Below, piece after piece: positions 1 to 10,883 of a stretch of 64,000 nt of DNA. Below the pieces are notes generated by a model, which searched no databases, was not told the DNA's origin, and saw only the letters and a program-made list of their open reading frames with translations. Each line of letters opens with the position of its first letter. Within the stretch, counting starts at the first letter, position 1. A program made the position numbers and the translations under genes. The stretch is taken from positions 1-64,000 of the forward strand of contig JAQBQF010000020.1 in assembly GCA_028287115.1 (NCBI GenBank). Reading direction: 5' to 3'. Source of the stretch: Myxococcales bacterium (GTDB lineage Bacteria > Myxococcota_A > Polyangia > Haliangiales > Haliangiaceae).

Positions 1-1
1 C

Positions 2-1396
<1,395 letters not shown>

Positions 1397-1434
1397 GCGT
1401 ATGCGCGAGCGAAGCGAACAGCGGGGTGGGACCC

Positions 1435-1451
1435 TACCGGCTTTGCCGGTA
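1435..1451 (+). other. Intercistronic hairpin between prkA and the small downstream gene
   Basis: A perfect 7-bp inverted repeat TACCGGC-ttt-GCCGGTA sits between the prkA stop and the GTG start at 1469, flanked by partly complementary ACCC and GGGGT. There is no T-tract, so it is more likely an mRNA processing or attenuation structure than an intrinsic terminator. This is a reading of the sequence only. Confidence 0.45.
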
Positions 1452-1468
1452 CCGCGGGGTGCAGCTCC

Positions 1469-1690
1469 GTGAGTGACGACCCTCGCGGCATCGGGCCGGT
1501 CACGATCGAGCTCAACCACACCTTGGCCGGGCTCTTGGCCAAGCTGTGCGTCGAGCTCGACACCGAAGACGCGACGGGCGTGATGTCGCGCGCACTCGGC
1601 CTGCTCGAGATGGTTCAACGGACCAAGCGCAGCGGCGGCAGGCTGTGCTTCATCAACGAACGCGGCGAAGTCGCCGACGTGGTGTTCTGA
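1469..1690 (+). CDS. Small ribbon-helix-helix-like protein between prkA and yeaH
   Basis: A 73-residue protein with a GTG start; its TGA stop is immediately followed by the ATG of yeaH, so the two are probably translationally coupled. Layout: a short strand (VTIELN), two amphipathic helices ([14 protein letters not shown] and [16 protein letters not shown]), then [18 protein letters not shown]. The pattern of helix, S/TxxxVxxxAL helix, G-rich turn and V/I-rich C-terminal strand is that of small CopG/Arc-like proteins whose tails read like 'GxRLxxVDExGxxxxVVF'. That resemblance is mine and was not checked by a search. It could be an autoregulator of the stress operon or a structural adaptor. 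No frameshift or oddity is seen. Confidence 0.6.
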   Translation: MSDDPRGIGPVTIELNHTLAGLLAKLCVELDTEDATGVMSRALGLLEMVQRTKRSGGRLCFINERGEVADVVF

Positions 1691-2800
<1,110 letters not shown>

Positions 2801-2802
2801 CG

Positions 2803-4299
2803 ATGGCGCTCAAGCGCTTTCCGGCGTACCTGCGCGATATTCAGGTCGAGGTCGAAGGCTACGCGACGAACTACGGGCTCGACTTCTTCCCGATCCTGTA
2901 CGAGGTCCTCGACTACAAGACGATGAACGAGGTCGCCGCGTACGGCGGCTTCCCGACGCGGTATCCGCACTGGCGCTTCGGCATGGACTACGAGCAGCTC
3001 TCGAAGAGCTACGAGTGGGGTCTGTCGAAGATCTACGAGATGGTGATCAACACCAGCCCGGCCTACGCCTACTTGCTCGAAGGCAACTCGACGGTCGATC
3101 AGAAGATCGTGATGGCGCACGTCTGCGCGCACGTCGACTTCTTCAAGAACAACTATTTCTTCAGCAAGACCAATCGCAAGATGATCGACGGCATGGCGAA
3201 CCATGCGGCGCGCGTGCGCCGGCACATGGCGCGCTGGGGCCAGGACGTCGTCGAAGACTTCATCGATACGTGCCTGTCGCTCGAGAATCTGATCGATCCG
3301 ATGTCGCCGTTCATCGTGCGGCAGCGGGACAAGGCCGTGCCGGGCGAGGATGACGAGGAGCTGGAGGTCGGCAAGATGCGGTCGAAGGGGTACATGGACT
3401 CCTTCATCAACCCGCCGAGTTACCTCGAGGCGCAGAAGAAGAAGAAGGAAGACGAAGCCAAGCGCCAGAAGAAGCGGTTCCCCGAGCAGCCCGCACGCGA
3501 CGTGCTGCTGTTCCTCCTGCAGCACGCGCCGCTCGAGCACTGGCAGCGCGACGTGCTCGAGATCGTCCGCGAGGAGGCGTACTACTTCGCGCCTCAAGCG
3601 GCGACGAAGATCATGAACGAGGGCTGGGCCACGTACTGGCACTCGAAGATCCTGACCGAGAAGGCGTGCACCGCGGCCGACATCATCGACTACGCCGATG
3701 CGTGCTCGGGCGTGCTCGCGACGGCTCCCGGCAAGCTCAACCCGTACAAGCTCGGCATCGAGCTGTACCGCAACATCGAGGAGCGCTGGAACAAGGGCCA
3801 GTACGGCAAGGAGTGGGACGAGTGCGACTCGATGGAGCAGAAGCGCAACTGGGATCGCCGCACGAACCTGGGCCGGCAGAAGATCTTCGACGTCCGCAAG
3901 CTCTATAGCGACATCACGTTCCTCGACGAGTTCTTCACACTCGAGTTCTGTATCGAGCAGAAGTTCTACACGTTCGGCTTTCAGGAGCGCAGCGGCAACT
4001 GGGAGATCATGAGCCGCGAGTTCAAGAAGGTGAAAGACCAGCTGCTGAAGATGCTGACCAACCGCGGGCAGCCGGTGATCGTCGTCGAAGATGGCAACTT
4101 CGAGAATCGCACCGAGCTCCTGCTGCGGCACATTCACGAGGGCATCGATCTCGACAGCGGCCAGGCGCGCGATACGTTGCGCAACACCGCGAAGATCTGG
4201 TCGCGGCCGGTCAGCTTGCTCACGAAGGTCGACGGCAAGGGCAAGATCCTGCGCTGCGAAGACGGCAACATCAGCGAGCGAAGCGCAGAGTATCAATGA
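2803..4299 (+). CDS. spoVR: SpoVR family protein (YcgB homologue)
   Basis: A 498-residue protein, full length for the family (E. coli YcgB is about 510). Landmarks: the start [20 protein letters not shown], then [37 protein letters not shown], the charged [19 protein letters not shown] stretch before [33 protein letters not shown], and [20 protein letters not shown]. Family knowledge: SpoVR affects spore cortex formation in Bacillus; the enterobacterial homologue YcgB acts with YeaG/YeaH. Cytoplasmic, with no signal peptide. The gene lies 2 bases after yeaH. The C-terminus overlaps no other real gene; the PP2C gene begins 37 bases later. In a myxobacterium the operon could belong to starvation or fruiting-body development, but that is inference. 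Confidence 0.95.
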   Translation: MALKRFPAYLRDIQVEVEGYATNYGLDFFPILYEVLDYKTMNEVAAYGGFPTRYPHWRFGMDYEQLSKSYEWGLSKIYEMVINTSPAYAYLLEGNSTVDQKIVMAHVCAHVDFFKNNYFFSKTNRKMIDGMANHAARVRRHMARWGQDVVEDFIDTCLSLENLIDPMSPFIVRQRDKAVPGEDDEELEVGKMRSKGYMDSFINPPSYLEAQKKKKEDEAKRQKKRFPEQPARDVLLFLLQHAPLEHWQRDVLEIVREEAYYFAPQAATKIMNEGWATYWHSKILTEKACTAADIIDYADACSGVLATAPGKLNPYKLGIELYRNIEERWNKGQYGKEWDECDSMEQKRNWDRRTNLGRQKIFDVRKLYSDITFLDEFFTLEFCIEQKFYTFGFQERSGNWEIMSREFKKVKDQLLKMLTNRGQPVIVVEDGNFENRTELLLRHIHEGIDLDSGQARDTLRNTAKIWSRPVSLLTKVDGKGKILRCEDGNISERSAEYQ

Positions 4300-4336
4300 G
4301 CACCTCGTTCTCCTCCCGCGACTTCGGTGCCAGCGC

Positions 4337-5221
4337 GTGAGGCTGTGGGCATGGGGGCAGAGCGATCCGGGTCGCAAGCGCGAACGGAACGAGGATAGCT
4401 ACCTCGTCGATCCGGATACCGGCGTGATGGCGGTGGCCGACGGCATGGGCGGCCATCAAGGTGGCGGCACCGCGAGCCGGATGGCCGTCGAATTTCTCGG
4501 CCGCGAGCTCGCCGCAGCGCGCGGCGACTTCGAAGCCGCGATCAAGAAGCAGATGCTCGAGGCCGTGCGCACGACCGAAGAGATGCCGGTGATTCACGGC
4601 GAGAGCGATCTCGCGCCGACGAGACCGGTGCGCGGCGATGATCCGACGCTGCCGCCGCAGGCTGCGCTGGTCGTGTTCTCGCCGGCGCTCGAGCTGATGC
4701 GTGGCATCGTGCGGCGCGCGAGTGGCGCGATCTTCGAGGCCGCTTGGAACAAGCCGGAGCTGCGCGGCATGGGCACGACGTTGACCGCGATGCTCGTGCA
4801 CGGCGGGCGCGCGAACATCGTGCATGCCGGCGATAGCCGCTGCTACATGTTCCGCGACGGCCAGCTGCGGCAGATCACCGACGACCATTCGTGGATCGCG
4901 GAGCAGCTCAAGCTCGGAGCGATCAGCGAAGCGGATGCGAAGTCGAGCAAGTTCCGTCACGTGATCACGAAGTCGATCGGCTTCGAGCGCGAGATCGAGG
5001 CGGATCTCAAATCCGTGCCGGTCTCTCCGGGCGATTGCTTCCTGCTGTGCTCCGACGGCATGTCGAATTACATCGAGCACGGCGAGCTCGAGCGGATCGT
5101 CGCGATGACGTGGTACCGGCGGCTGCCGCAGCAGCTCGTCGAGCTCGCGAACGATCGCGGCGGCGATGACAACATCACCGTCGTCGTGGGACTCGTCGCG
5201 AACGCCCCGCCGGCTCCGTGA
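4337..5221 (+). CDS. PP2C-type serine/threonine protein phosphatase
   Basis: 294 residues from a GTG at 4337, chosen because the PP2C fold begins right after it (WGQSDPGRKRERNEDS). Metal-binding and signature motifs are intact: RNEDSY, VADGMGGHQGG near residue 38, GTTLTAMLVHGGRANIVHAGDSR, LLCSDGMSNYI and GGDDNITVVV. A 45-residue insert between about 95 and 140 (GDDPTLPPQAALVV to AIFEAAWNKPEL) is not in minimal PP2Cs. Family role: Mn/Mg-dependent dephosphorylation of Ser/Thr in cytoplasmic proteins. It is the fifth gene of the prkA-yeaH-spoVR series, 37 bases downstream of spoVR. The pairing with PrkA suggests, but does not prove, a kinase/phosphatase couple acting on shared substrates. Confidence 0.93.
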   Translation: MRLWAWGQSDPGRKRERNEDSYLVDPDTGVMAVADGMGGHQGGGTASRMAVEFLGRELAAARGDFEAAIKKQMLEAVRTTEEMPVIHGESDLAPTRPVRGDDPTLPPQAALVVFSPALELMRGIVRRASGAIFEAAWNKPELRGMGTTLTAMLVHGGRANIVHAGDSRCYMFRDGQLRQITDDHSWIAEQLKLGAISEADAKSSKFRHVITKSIGFEREIEADLKSVPVSPGDCFLLCSDGMSNYIEHGELERIVAMTWYRRLPQQLVELANDRGGDDNITVVVGLVANAPPAP

Positions 5222-5222
5222 G

Positions 5223-5369
5223 CTAGGCGCGGCTGGCTCGATCGGACGGGTCCTCGAAGCGGCAGAGGATCGTCCCGATGATCACGCTGAAGGCGAAGGT
5301 CGTCTCGGCACCGGCGCGACCAGCGCAGCCTGAAGCGAGGACGGCGGCGAGGATGGCGATGCGAAGCAT
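5223..5369 (-). CDS. Possible 48-residue lipoprotein
   Basis: A minus-strand reading frame with an ATG at 5369 encodes 48 residues. It begins with a short hydrophobic signal ending in a lipobox (VLASGC, cysteine at residue 15) and has a mature part of 34 residues with a second hydrophobic stretch (FAFSVIIGTILC). The stop lies 2 bases after the convergent PP2C stop. No good Shine-Dalgarno is visible. Small lipoproteins are common in this window, which makes it credible, but a chance frame in GC-rich DNA cannot be excluded. The rest of the interval 5222-5527 shows nothing else I can support. Confidence 0.4.
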   Translation of the reverse strand: MLRIAILAAVLASGCAGRAGAETTFAFSVIIGTILCRFEDPSDRASRA

Positions 5370-5527
5370 GACAGCCTATACAGCAAGCGGCAGGCCTAGG
5401 TAATCTTGCGAGATCACGTGAGCTCCCACGGGCGCCGGGCAAAGTCGCCGTGAGCTGCCGACGCACCGAGCGACCTCGCCACATCGCCGACGCTCGAACA
5501 GACAGGACCTTGGCTTACACTCGCGTC

Positions 5528-6463
5528 GTGAATGCTCGTGCTGTCGCGCTCGGTTTCATGATGTTCGCGATCTCGTGTGACTGCGGTCATCACGAGCAGC
5601 CCACGAGCTCGCGGCCGCAAGCCGCGACTTCGACGGTCTCTCCACCGCCGCCGGCTCCACGTGCTTGCAACCTCGCGCCGATCCCCGCGCGGCTCTCCGG
5701 GCCGAAGCGTGTTGTCGCGATCGGCGATCTACACGGCGATCTTGCGGCGACGCGCTCCGCGTTGCGCGCAGCCGGCGCGATCGGCGAGACCGACCAATGG
5801 ATCGGCGGCGACCTCGTGGTCGTCCAGACCGGTGATGTGCTCGATCGCGGCGATGACGAATCGCAGATCATCGAGCTCCTCGACAAGCTCGATCAGCAAG
5901 CACGCGCGGCGGGCGGCGCCTTGATCGCGCTGATCGGAAACCACGAGCTGATGAATGCGGCTGGCGACTTTCGTTACGTCACGCCGGGCGGCATGCGCGA
6001 CTTCGGCGGCGATCGCCCGCACGCGCTCGGGCCCGGCGGCACCTGGGCGAAGCGGTTCGCGCACCACGATGTCGTGATGGTCGTCGGCGACACCGCGTTC
6101 TCGCATGCGGGCATCCTCGGCGACTGGGTCGCCAGGATCGACGAGGTCAACCTGTCATCGCGGTGCTGGCTCGACGGCCAGGGCAGCGAGCCGCCGGCCG
6201 CGCTCACCGCAAACGACAGCCCGGTGTGGACGCGCGCATACGGGATACCGGGCTCCGCCGACTGCGCGCAGCTCGAAGCCACGCTCGCCAAGCTCGGCGC
6301 CAAGCGGATGGTGGTCGGTCATACCGTGCAAGAGCACGGCATCACCTCGGACTGCGGCGACAAGCTGTGGCGGATCGACGTCGGCCTCGCCAAGCTCTAC
6401 GGCGGACCGATCGAGGTGCTCGAAGTGAGCGATCCGCCGAAGGTCTTGCGCGGCACTCGCTAA
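5528..6463 (+). CDS. Exported calcineurin-like metallophosphoesterase (PPP family), probable lipoprotein
   Basis: 311 residues from the GTG at 5528, preferred over upstream starts because it places a signal sequence at the N-terminus (AVALGFMMFAISC, lipobox-like cysteine at about residue 17). The PPP-type metal motifs are complete: GDLHGD near residue 66, GDVLDRGDD near 102 and GNHELMN near 138, with the later histidines in FSHAG and VVGHTVQEHG. This arrangement matches bacterial Shewanella-like/PPP protein phosphatases rather than nucleases. It is probably anchored in the periplasm or outer membrane, so its substrate is unlikely to be a cytoplasmic phosphoprotein. It is monocistronic, with a minus-strand operon following. 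Substrate unknown. Confidence 0.85.
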   Translation: MNARAVALGFMMFAISCDCGHHEQPTSSRPQAATSTVSPPPPAPRACNLAPIPARLSGPKRVVAIGDLHGDLAATRSALRAAGAIGETDQWIGGDLVVVQTGDVLDRGDDESQIIELLDKLDQQARAAGGALIALIGNHELMNAAGDFRYVTPGGMRDFGGDRPHALGPGGTWAKRFAHHDVVMVVGDTAFSHAGILGDWVARIDEVNLSSRCWLDGQGSEPPAALTANDSPVWTRAYGIPGSADCAQLEATLAKLGAKRMVVGHTVQEHGITSDCGDKLWRIDVGLAKLYGGPIEVLEVSDPPKVLRGTR

Positions 6464-6671
6464 CCGGACGCGCTGCCGATCCGCACCATCGAAGACCTCG
6501 GCGTGTTCGATGAAAACTGTGACATCGATGCAGCGCGGATCGCGGATTGGCCGCAAAGGCGCAAAGGACGCAACGATCAGACGAAGAAAACCGTCGTCTC
6601 GGATCCGAGCGCTGTTTGTTCGAGCTCTTCGTGCGCTTTGCGGCTTCCGAGATCTGTAGTCGCGACTGGGG

Positions 6672-8843
6672 TCAGTTGCCCATTTCGATCTCGACGTCGT
6701 CGTCCGGCTTCTTTCCGGCGTCTGGCTTCTTCGCCGCCGGTTTCTTCGCGGCCGGCTTGGCTGCCGGCTTCTTGGCGGCCGGTTTCGCGGCCGGCTTCTC
6801 GGCCGGCTTCGGGTCTGCCATTTGATCGGCCGGCGCCGGCGTCGCGACGGGCGTGGGTGCCGGTGGCGTGGCCAGCGTCGTCGTGGGCGTGACAATCGGG
6901 GCTGCCGCGGCGGCCGCTGCGGCCGACTTGGAAGGTACCGAGAGCTCGGGGCGCGGCTTCGCTTCGAGCCCCGCGGGACAGACCGGCGTTGAATCCGCAT
7001 CGGCGCGCTCTTGCACCAACGCACCGATCTTTGACGGCCCGGTTGCTGCGAGCACCTCCACGGCCTTGATGCCGCGCTTCTCGAGGCGCGCCTTGATCGC
7101 ATCGCCGAGTCGCTGTGCCGACGCTTTGTTCGGTGAAGCGATCGCGATCAGCCACTTCGTTACCTCGTCGTGACCGGCCATGACGAGGAACATCTGGTCG
7201 ACGATCGGATCGCCCGCGCTCGTTGGTACCTTCGCGACCGTCAAGCGATCGCCATCGAGCGCGACCGTCTCCGTGCCGGCATCGGGACAGCCGTCGTCGT
7301 CCTTGATCCCGTTGACGGTCTCCGGCTCGTTCGGACACTTGTCCTGCGCGTCGGGGATGCCGTCGTGATCGTTGTCGAGCTCGGGGCAGCCGTCGTCGTC
7401 TTGGAAGCCGTCCTTGTCCTCGGGACACACCGGGCACTTGTCCTGCGCGTCGGGGATGCCGTCGTGATCGTTATCGAGCTCCGGGCAACCATCGGCGTCC
7501 TCGAAGCCGTCGGCGTCTTCTTCTTCTTTCGGACACGCGTCGACCGAGTCCGGGATGCCGTCACCGTCCGAGTCGCGCTTGTCCGCGGGGCAGCCATCTT
7601 TCGGGAACGGCTCTTTGCCGTCCTCGGGGTCGTTCGGGCAGCGGTCCTGCGTGTCGAGGATCCCGTCCTTGTCGTTATCGAATTCGGGACAACCGTCGTC
7701 GTCCTCGAAGCCATCGAGGTCTTCGGCGACGTTCGGGCACTTGTCCTCGGAGTCCGGGCGGCGGTCACCGTCATTGTCGTCGTCGGGACAGCCGTCTTCA
7801 TCCTGAAAGCCGTCCTTGTCCTCGGGGATCAGCGGACACCTGTCCTTCGCGTTCGGGATGCCGTCGCCGTCGGTGTCGCCGACGTCGGGTGCATAGCCGA
7901 TCGAAGCGAAGAACATCTTGTCGGGCGCGCCGATCGCCTTGTCGAGGCCGGCGCCGCCGCCGACCACGACCGCGACCGAGCCGCCCACGTGAAGCCGCAA
8001 GCCGCCGACGACCTCGATCGGGCTCTCGTCGAGTGAGAACTTGCCGAAGCCGGTGCGGCCAAAACCTTCACCGATCACCGCGAACCTCGGCGTGATGGCG
8101 TACGAGGCGCCGACCGCCCACGTGAGCTGCTGGCCGACCGTGCTGGAGTAGATCGTGCGTGGCTTGCGCAAGATGAAGCCGCCGTTGACGCCGATCGCGA
8201 ACGGTCCCGAATTCCACTGCAGCGCGAGCTTGCCGCGCAACGTCGGGAGATCGTCACCGATGAACTTCGAACCGTCGCTGCCGATGCTCGTCGGCAACGT
8301 GACGCCGGCGATGCCGCTGATCCGCAGCGCGTTCTTGCGCAACAGGACGTACTTTCCCTCGGCGAGCACATCGCCGAGCCCGGTGACCTGCAGCCCGTTC
8401 GGATCCGCCATGCCCTTGGCAGGATCGAGTCCCTGACCCGAGAGCGAGAACACGATCGGCAGGTTGATGCCGATCTGCAGCTTCTCGTTGACGCCGTACG
8501 CGGCGGTTACCTGCGCGGCGGCCATCGACTCCACGACGCGGTCGCGGACCGGCGCCGTCTGGATCATGTTGTGGGTGTCACCGACGACCGTATAGACCGT
8601 GAACGGATTCGTGAGGAACGTGATCACCGCATCGACGGCGAGCTGCTTCTTGTCGGCGATGTCGGCGTCGCTGACCGTGAAGAACGTCTTCGGACCGACG
8701 GAGTAGTCAAACAGCTGCACATCGATCGCGGGATCGTAGGGCGGCGCGGTTTGAGCAGACGCGGTGACAGGCGAGATGACGAGCGCGAGCAGGCCGATAG
8801 CCAGCACGGCGCCCAATCCCCGAGGTTGGCGCATTGACGTCAT
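6672..8843 (-). CDS. Outer-membrane beta-barrel protein with thrombospondin type 3 repeats and Lys/Ala/Pro tail
   Basis: 723 residues with a signal peptide (VLAIGLLALVISPVTASAQ). Residues about 30-310 look like an eight-strand or larger barrel (alternating aromatic/Gly strands such as FAIGVNGGFILRKPR). Residues about 318-525 hold six or more calcium-binding TSP3 units (DTDGDGIPNAKDRCP, DNDHDGIPDAQDKCP). Two of these units are almost identical in DNA and 99 bp apart (near 7338 and 7437), a recent repeat duplication. The following 100 residues (MFLVMAGHDEVTKWLIAIAS to AVEVLAATGPSKIG) sit where OmpA proteins carry their peptidoglycan-binding domain but are strongly diverged. The C-terminus is a (K)KPAAK repeat tail ending in acidic VEIEMGN. 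It lies downstream of tonB on the same strand. Probable cell-envelope linker. Confidence 0.8.
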   Translation of the reverse strand: MTSMRQPRGLGAVLAIGLLALVISPVTASAQTAPPYDPAIDVQLFDYSVGPKTFFTVSDADIADKKQLAVDAVITFLTNPFTVYTVVGDTHNMIQTAPVRDRVVESMAAAQVTAAYGVNEKLQIGINLPIVFSLSGQGLDPAKGMADPNGLQVTGLGDVLAEGKYVLLRKNALRISGIAGVTLPTSIGSDGSKFIGDDLPTLRGKLALQWNSGPFAIGVNGGFILRKPRTIYSSTVGQQLTWAVGASYAITPRFAVIGEGFGRTGFGKFSLDESPIEVVGGLRLHVGGSVAVVVGGGAGLDKAIGAPDKMFFASIGYAPDVGDTDGDGIPNAKDRCPLIPEDKDGFQDEDGCPDDDNDGDRRPDSEDKCPNVAEDLDGFEDDDGCPEFDNDKDGILDTQDRCPNDPEDGKEPFPKDGCPADKRDSDGDGIPDSVDACPKEEEDADGFEDADGCPELDNDHDGIPDAQDKCPVCPEDKDGFQDDDGCPELDNDHDGIPDAQDKCPNEPETVNGIKDDDGCPDAGTETVALDGDRLTVAKVPTSAGDPIVDQMFLVMAGHDEVTKWLIAIASPNKASAQRLGDAIKARLEKRGIKAVEVLAATGPSKIGALVQERADADSTPVCPAGLEAKPRPELSVPSKSAAAAAAAAPIVTPTTTLATPPAPTPVATPAPADQMADPKPAEKPAAKPAAKKPAAKPAAKKPAAKKPDAGKKPDDDVEIEMGN

Positions 8844-8908
8844 TGTACGCCGGAACGCTGCGCGCCCGAAAGTTGGCGCATCGCCCCGATCGGCAACACA
8901 TGTAGGTG

Positions 8909-9754
8909 CTACTTCGGTAGCGTCATATTGAAGGTCCAGATCACGACCGAGGTGACCACGTGATCGTCGGTGTCGCGCGCGGGCTCGAACACGATGGTCT
9001 TGGCCCGATCGAGTGCGAGCTCGTCGAGGCCGTGGCCGAGCCGATTGAGCAGGATCGCCGACTTGACCTTGCCCTGGTCATCGACGACCAGCTTCACTCG
9101 GATGGGCCCCTCGATCCCGAGCGCCTTGGCCTCTGCGGGGTAGTCCTTGCCTGCTGAGAAGTACCCGTAGTCGCCCTTCGGCAGCGCGCGGGTCTTGATC
9201 GTCGCCACCGAGACGGGCTGCAGGCCCGATCCGGAGCCGATCCCGGAGCCGGCACCCGCGCCGGTCCCGCCGCGACCGACATGGCCGGTCGTGCGCGGAC
9301 CCTTGGCCACCGCGACGCCGGTCGCACTCGGCGCGATGTCGTCCATCGCGACGACCGGGGCACCGCCGGAAGGCACGGTGTCCGACACGGGTGGTGGCGG
9401 CGCGGCTTGCGGGGGCGGCGGCTCCGCATGGGTCGGGCTTGGCCGGACGACGCGAGCCTGCTGGACCGCCGGCTTCGCGGTCTCTTGCTTGCTGGGCTCG
9501 CTCTTGATCGCGGGCGGCGGCGGCGGCGGATCGATCCGCTTCGGCGGCTCGATCTCGACCAGCTCGATCCTTCGCGCCGGTGGATCTGGAAGGATCGGAT
9601 GCGTCACGACGATCGCATCGGCGCACACGGCCAAGATCAAATGGATCGCGAGCGTGCCGGAGGCCGCGAGCACGAGCGGCGACTCGATCCACCGACCGCT
9701 GTCCCGATCGTTCGGCCGATCCTCGGATCGATCGAAAGGTCGGCGGGTGCGCAC
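8909..9754 (-). CDS. tonB: TonB family energy transducer
   Basis: 281 residues from a GTG start. One N-terminal membrane anchor (about 27-48, LVLAASGTLAIHLILAV), then a Pro-rich periplasmic spacer (IDPPPPPPAIKSEPSKQE, PPPQAAPPPP), a Gly/Ser-rich segment, and a C-terminal TonB domain at about 190-281 (YPAEAKALGIEGPIRVKLVVDDQGKV, LDELALDRAKTIVFEPA, VVIWTFNMTLP). Role: couples the ExbB/ExbD proton motor to outer-membrane transporters. It lies 23 bases downstream of exbD, with exbB and truD further upstream on the same strand. No TonB-dependent receptor is in the window; the next gene is a TSP3 barrel without a recognisable TonB box, so its partner is unknown. Confidence 0.88.
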   Translation of the reverse strand: MRTRRPFDRSEDRPNDRDSGRWIESPLVLAASGTLAIHLILAVCADAIVVTHPILPDPPARRIELVEIEPPKRIDPPPPPPAIKSEPSKQETAKPAVQQARVVRPSPTHAEPPPPQAAPPPPVSDTVPSGGAPVVAMDDIAPSATGVAVAKGPRTTGHVGRGGTGAGAGSGIGSGSGLQPVSVATIKTRALPKGDYGYFSAGKDYPAEAKALGIEGPIRVKLVVDDQGKVKSAILLNRLGHGLDELALDRAKTIVFEPARDTDDHVVTSVVIWTFNMTLPK

Positions 9755-9777
9755 CGTGCGGAGCGTAGCAGAGGTGA

Positions 9778-10194
9778 CTATGGACGCTCGTTCTCGAGCG
9801 CGAGCGCAGTGATGTCTGCCTCTTGAACGAGCTCGATCGCGTGCATGACGGCTCCGTGCGGAGCCTTGCGATCGCCGGCGATCAGCGCCTTTGGCTTCGT
9901 ATACGTGGAGGCGATCCGGCGGATCCGGGCGACCGTTTCGGCGTCGCTCGCGAGCTTGTTTCCGTCGACGTAGATGTCACCGGACGCCGTGATCGAGATG
10001 CGCAACGTGCCTTTGACCTCGCTGGCGATCGTCTCCTTCGGCTTGTCGATCTCGACGCCGCGCGCGACGATCAGCTTCGCCGTGACCATGAACACGACGA
10101 GCAGCACGAGCACGACATCGACGAACGGCGTCACGTTGATGTCGGTGATCGCCGCTGCGTCGTCGTCGTCTTTGTAGATGCTACCTCCCGCCAT
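9778..10194 (-). CDS. exbD: ExbD/TolR family biopolymer transport protein
   Basis: 138 residues. A short cytoplasmic N-terminus (ITDINVTPFVDVVLVLLVVFMV) contains the single transmembrane helix with the conserved proton-carrying aspartate (PFVDVVLVLL), followed by a periplasmic domain (GVEIDKPKE, LRISITASGDIYVDGNKL, ALIAGDRKAPHGAVMHAIELV). Role: stator-like partner of ExbB that harvests the proton gradient for TonB. Its start overlaps the end of exbB by 14 bases, a typical translational coupling. TolR is the alternative name, but the neighbouring TonB domain protein favours ExbD. Confidence 0.93.
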   Translation of the reverse strand: MAGGSIYKDDDDAAAITDINVTPFVDVVLVLLVVFMVTAKLIVARGVEIDKPKETIASEVKGTLRISITASGDIYVDGNKLASDAETVARIRRIASTYTKPKALIAGDRKAPHGAVMHAIELVQEADITALALENERP

Positions 10195-10876
10195 CGCCTG
10201 ACTCTTTCGAGGTCTTCGGCGTGCCGTGGACGAGCGAGAGCACCGTGTGCGCGGTCTCGTCCGCGCCGCCGATCATCGAGCGCAGCCGGCGCGTGAAGTA
10301 GTTAAATGCGATCACAGCGGGGATCGCGACCAGGAGACCGAACGCCGTTGCGGCGAGCGCCTGGGCGATCAGATCGAGCGTCTTGTCTTCGGCGGCCGGG
10401 GTCTTCAGGCGCAGGTTCTCGAACGCGTTGATCACGCCGAGCACGGTCCCGAACAGGCCGATGAAGGGAACGTTGTTGCCGAGGGTGCCGAGGATGATCA
10501 GGTACTTGTCGGCGGCGCCACGCCAGCGAATCCGCGCGCCTTGCATCGCTTCGGCGACGGCTTCGGGACCGCGATCACGCTCCGCGAGCCCTTGCAGCGC
10601 GACCTGCGCGGCGACCGAGGGATCATCCTGGTACTTGGTGACGAACCGATCGATCTCGCCGCGCTCGAACGCGCCGCGGAGCTCGCGCGTCAAGCGATCG
10701 ATGTCGGCCTCGCGCCCGCGAAACCACAGCGCACGATCGATCATCACGCCGATCGAGAGCACCGACAGTGCGATCAGGAGCCACAGCACCCACGTGGCAC
10801 CGAGCTGGGCAAAAGCGACGAATTGGCCCGACAGATCCATCGCCGGGGAAGGTAGCACTGGACCTGCAGAAATCAT
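10181..10876 (-). CDS. exbB: ExbB/TolQ/MotA family proton channel
   Basis: 231 residues with three transmembrane segments: GATWVLWLLIALSVLSIGVM near 27-46, NNVPFIGLFGTVLGVINAF near 130 and ALAATAFGLLVAIPAVIAF near 170. The MotA/TolQ/ExbB signature (GNNVPFIGLFGTVLGVI, then AATAFGLLVAIPAVIAFN) is intact. The start used is ATG 10876, 7 bases after the truD stop; an in-frame ATG at 10840 (MDLSGQF) would remove 12 residues and is equally possible because neither has a clear ribosome binding site. It functions with ExbD and TonB encoded downstream in the same operon. Confidence 0.93.
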   Translation of the reverse strand: MISAGPVLPSPAMDLSGQFVAFAQLGATWVLWLLIALSVLSIGVMIDRALWFRGREADIDRLTRELRGAFERGEIDRFVTKYQDDPSVAAQVALQGLAERDRGPEAVAEAMQGARIRWRGAADKYLIILGTLGNNVPFIGLFGTVLGVINAFENLRLKTPAAEDKTLDLIAQALAATAFGLLVAIPAVIAFNYFTRRLRSMIGGADETAHTVLSLVHGTPKTSKESGDGGR

Positions 10877-10883
10877 GTCCAGG

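Noticed and set aside
7170..8036. Val/Leu/Asp-rich plus-strand frame inside the TSP3 gene
   Set aside because: Antisense reading of the repeated TSP3 codons; no ribosome binding site or domain.
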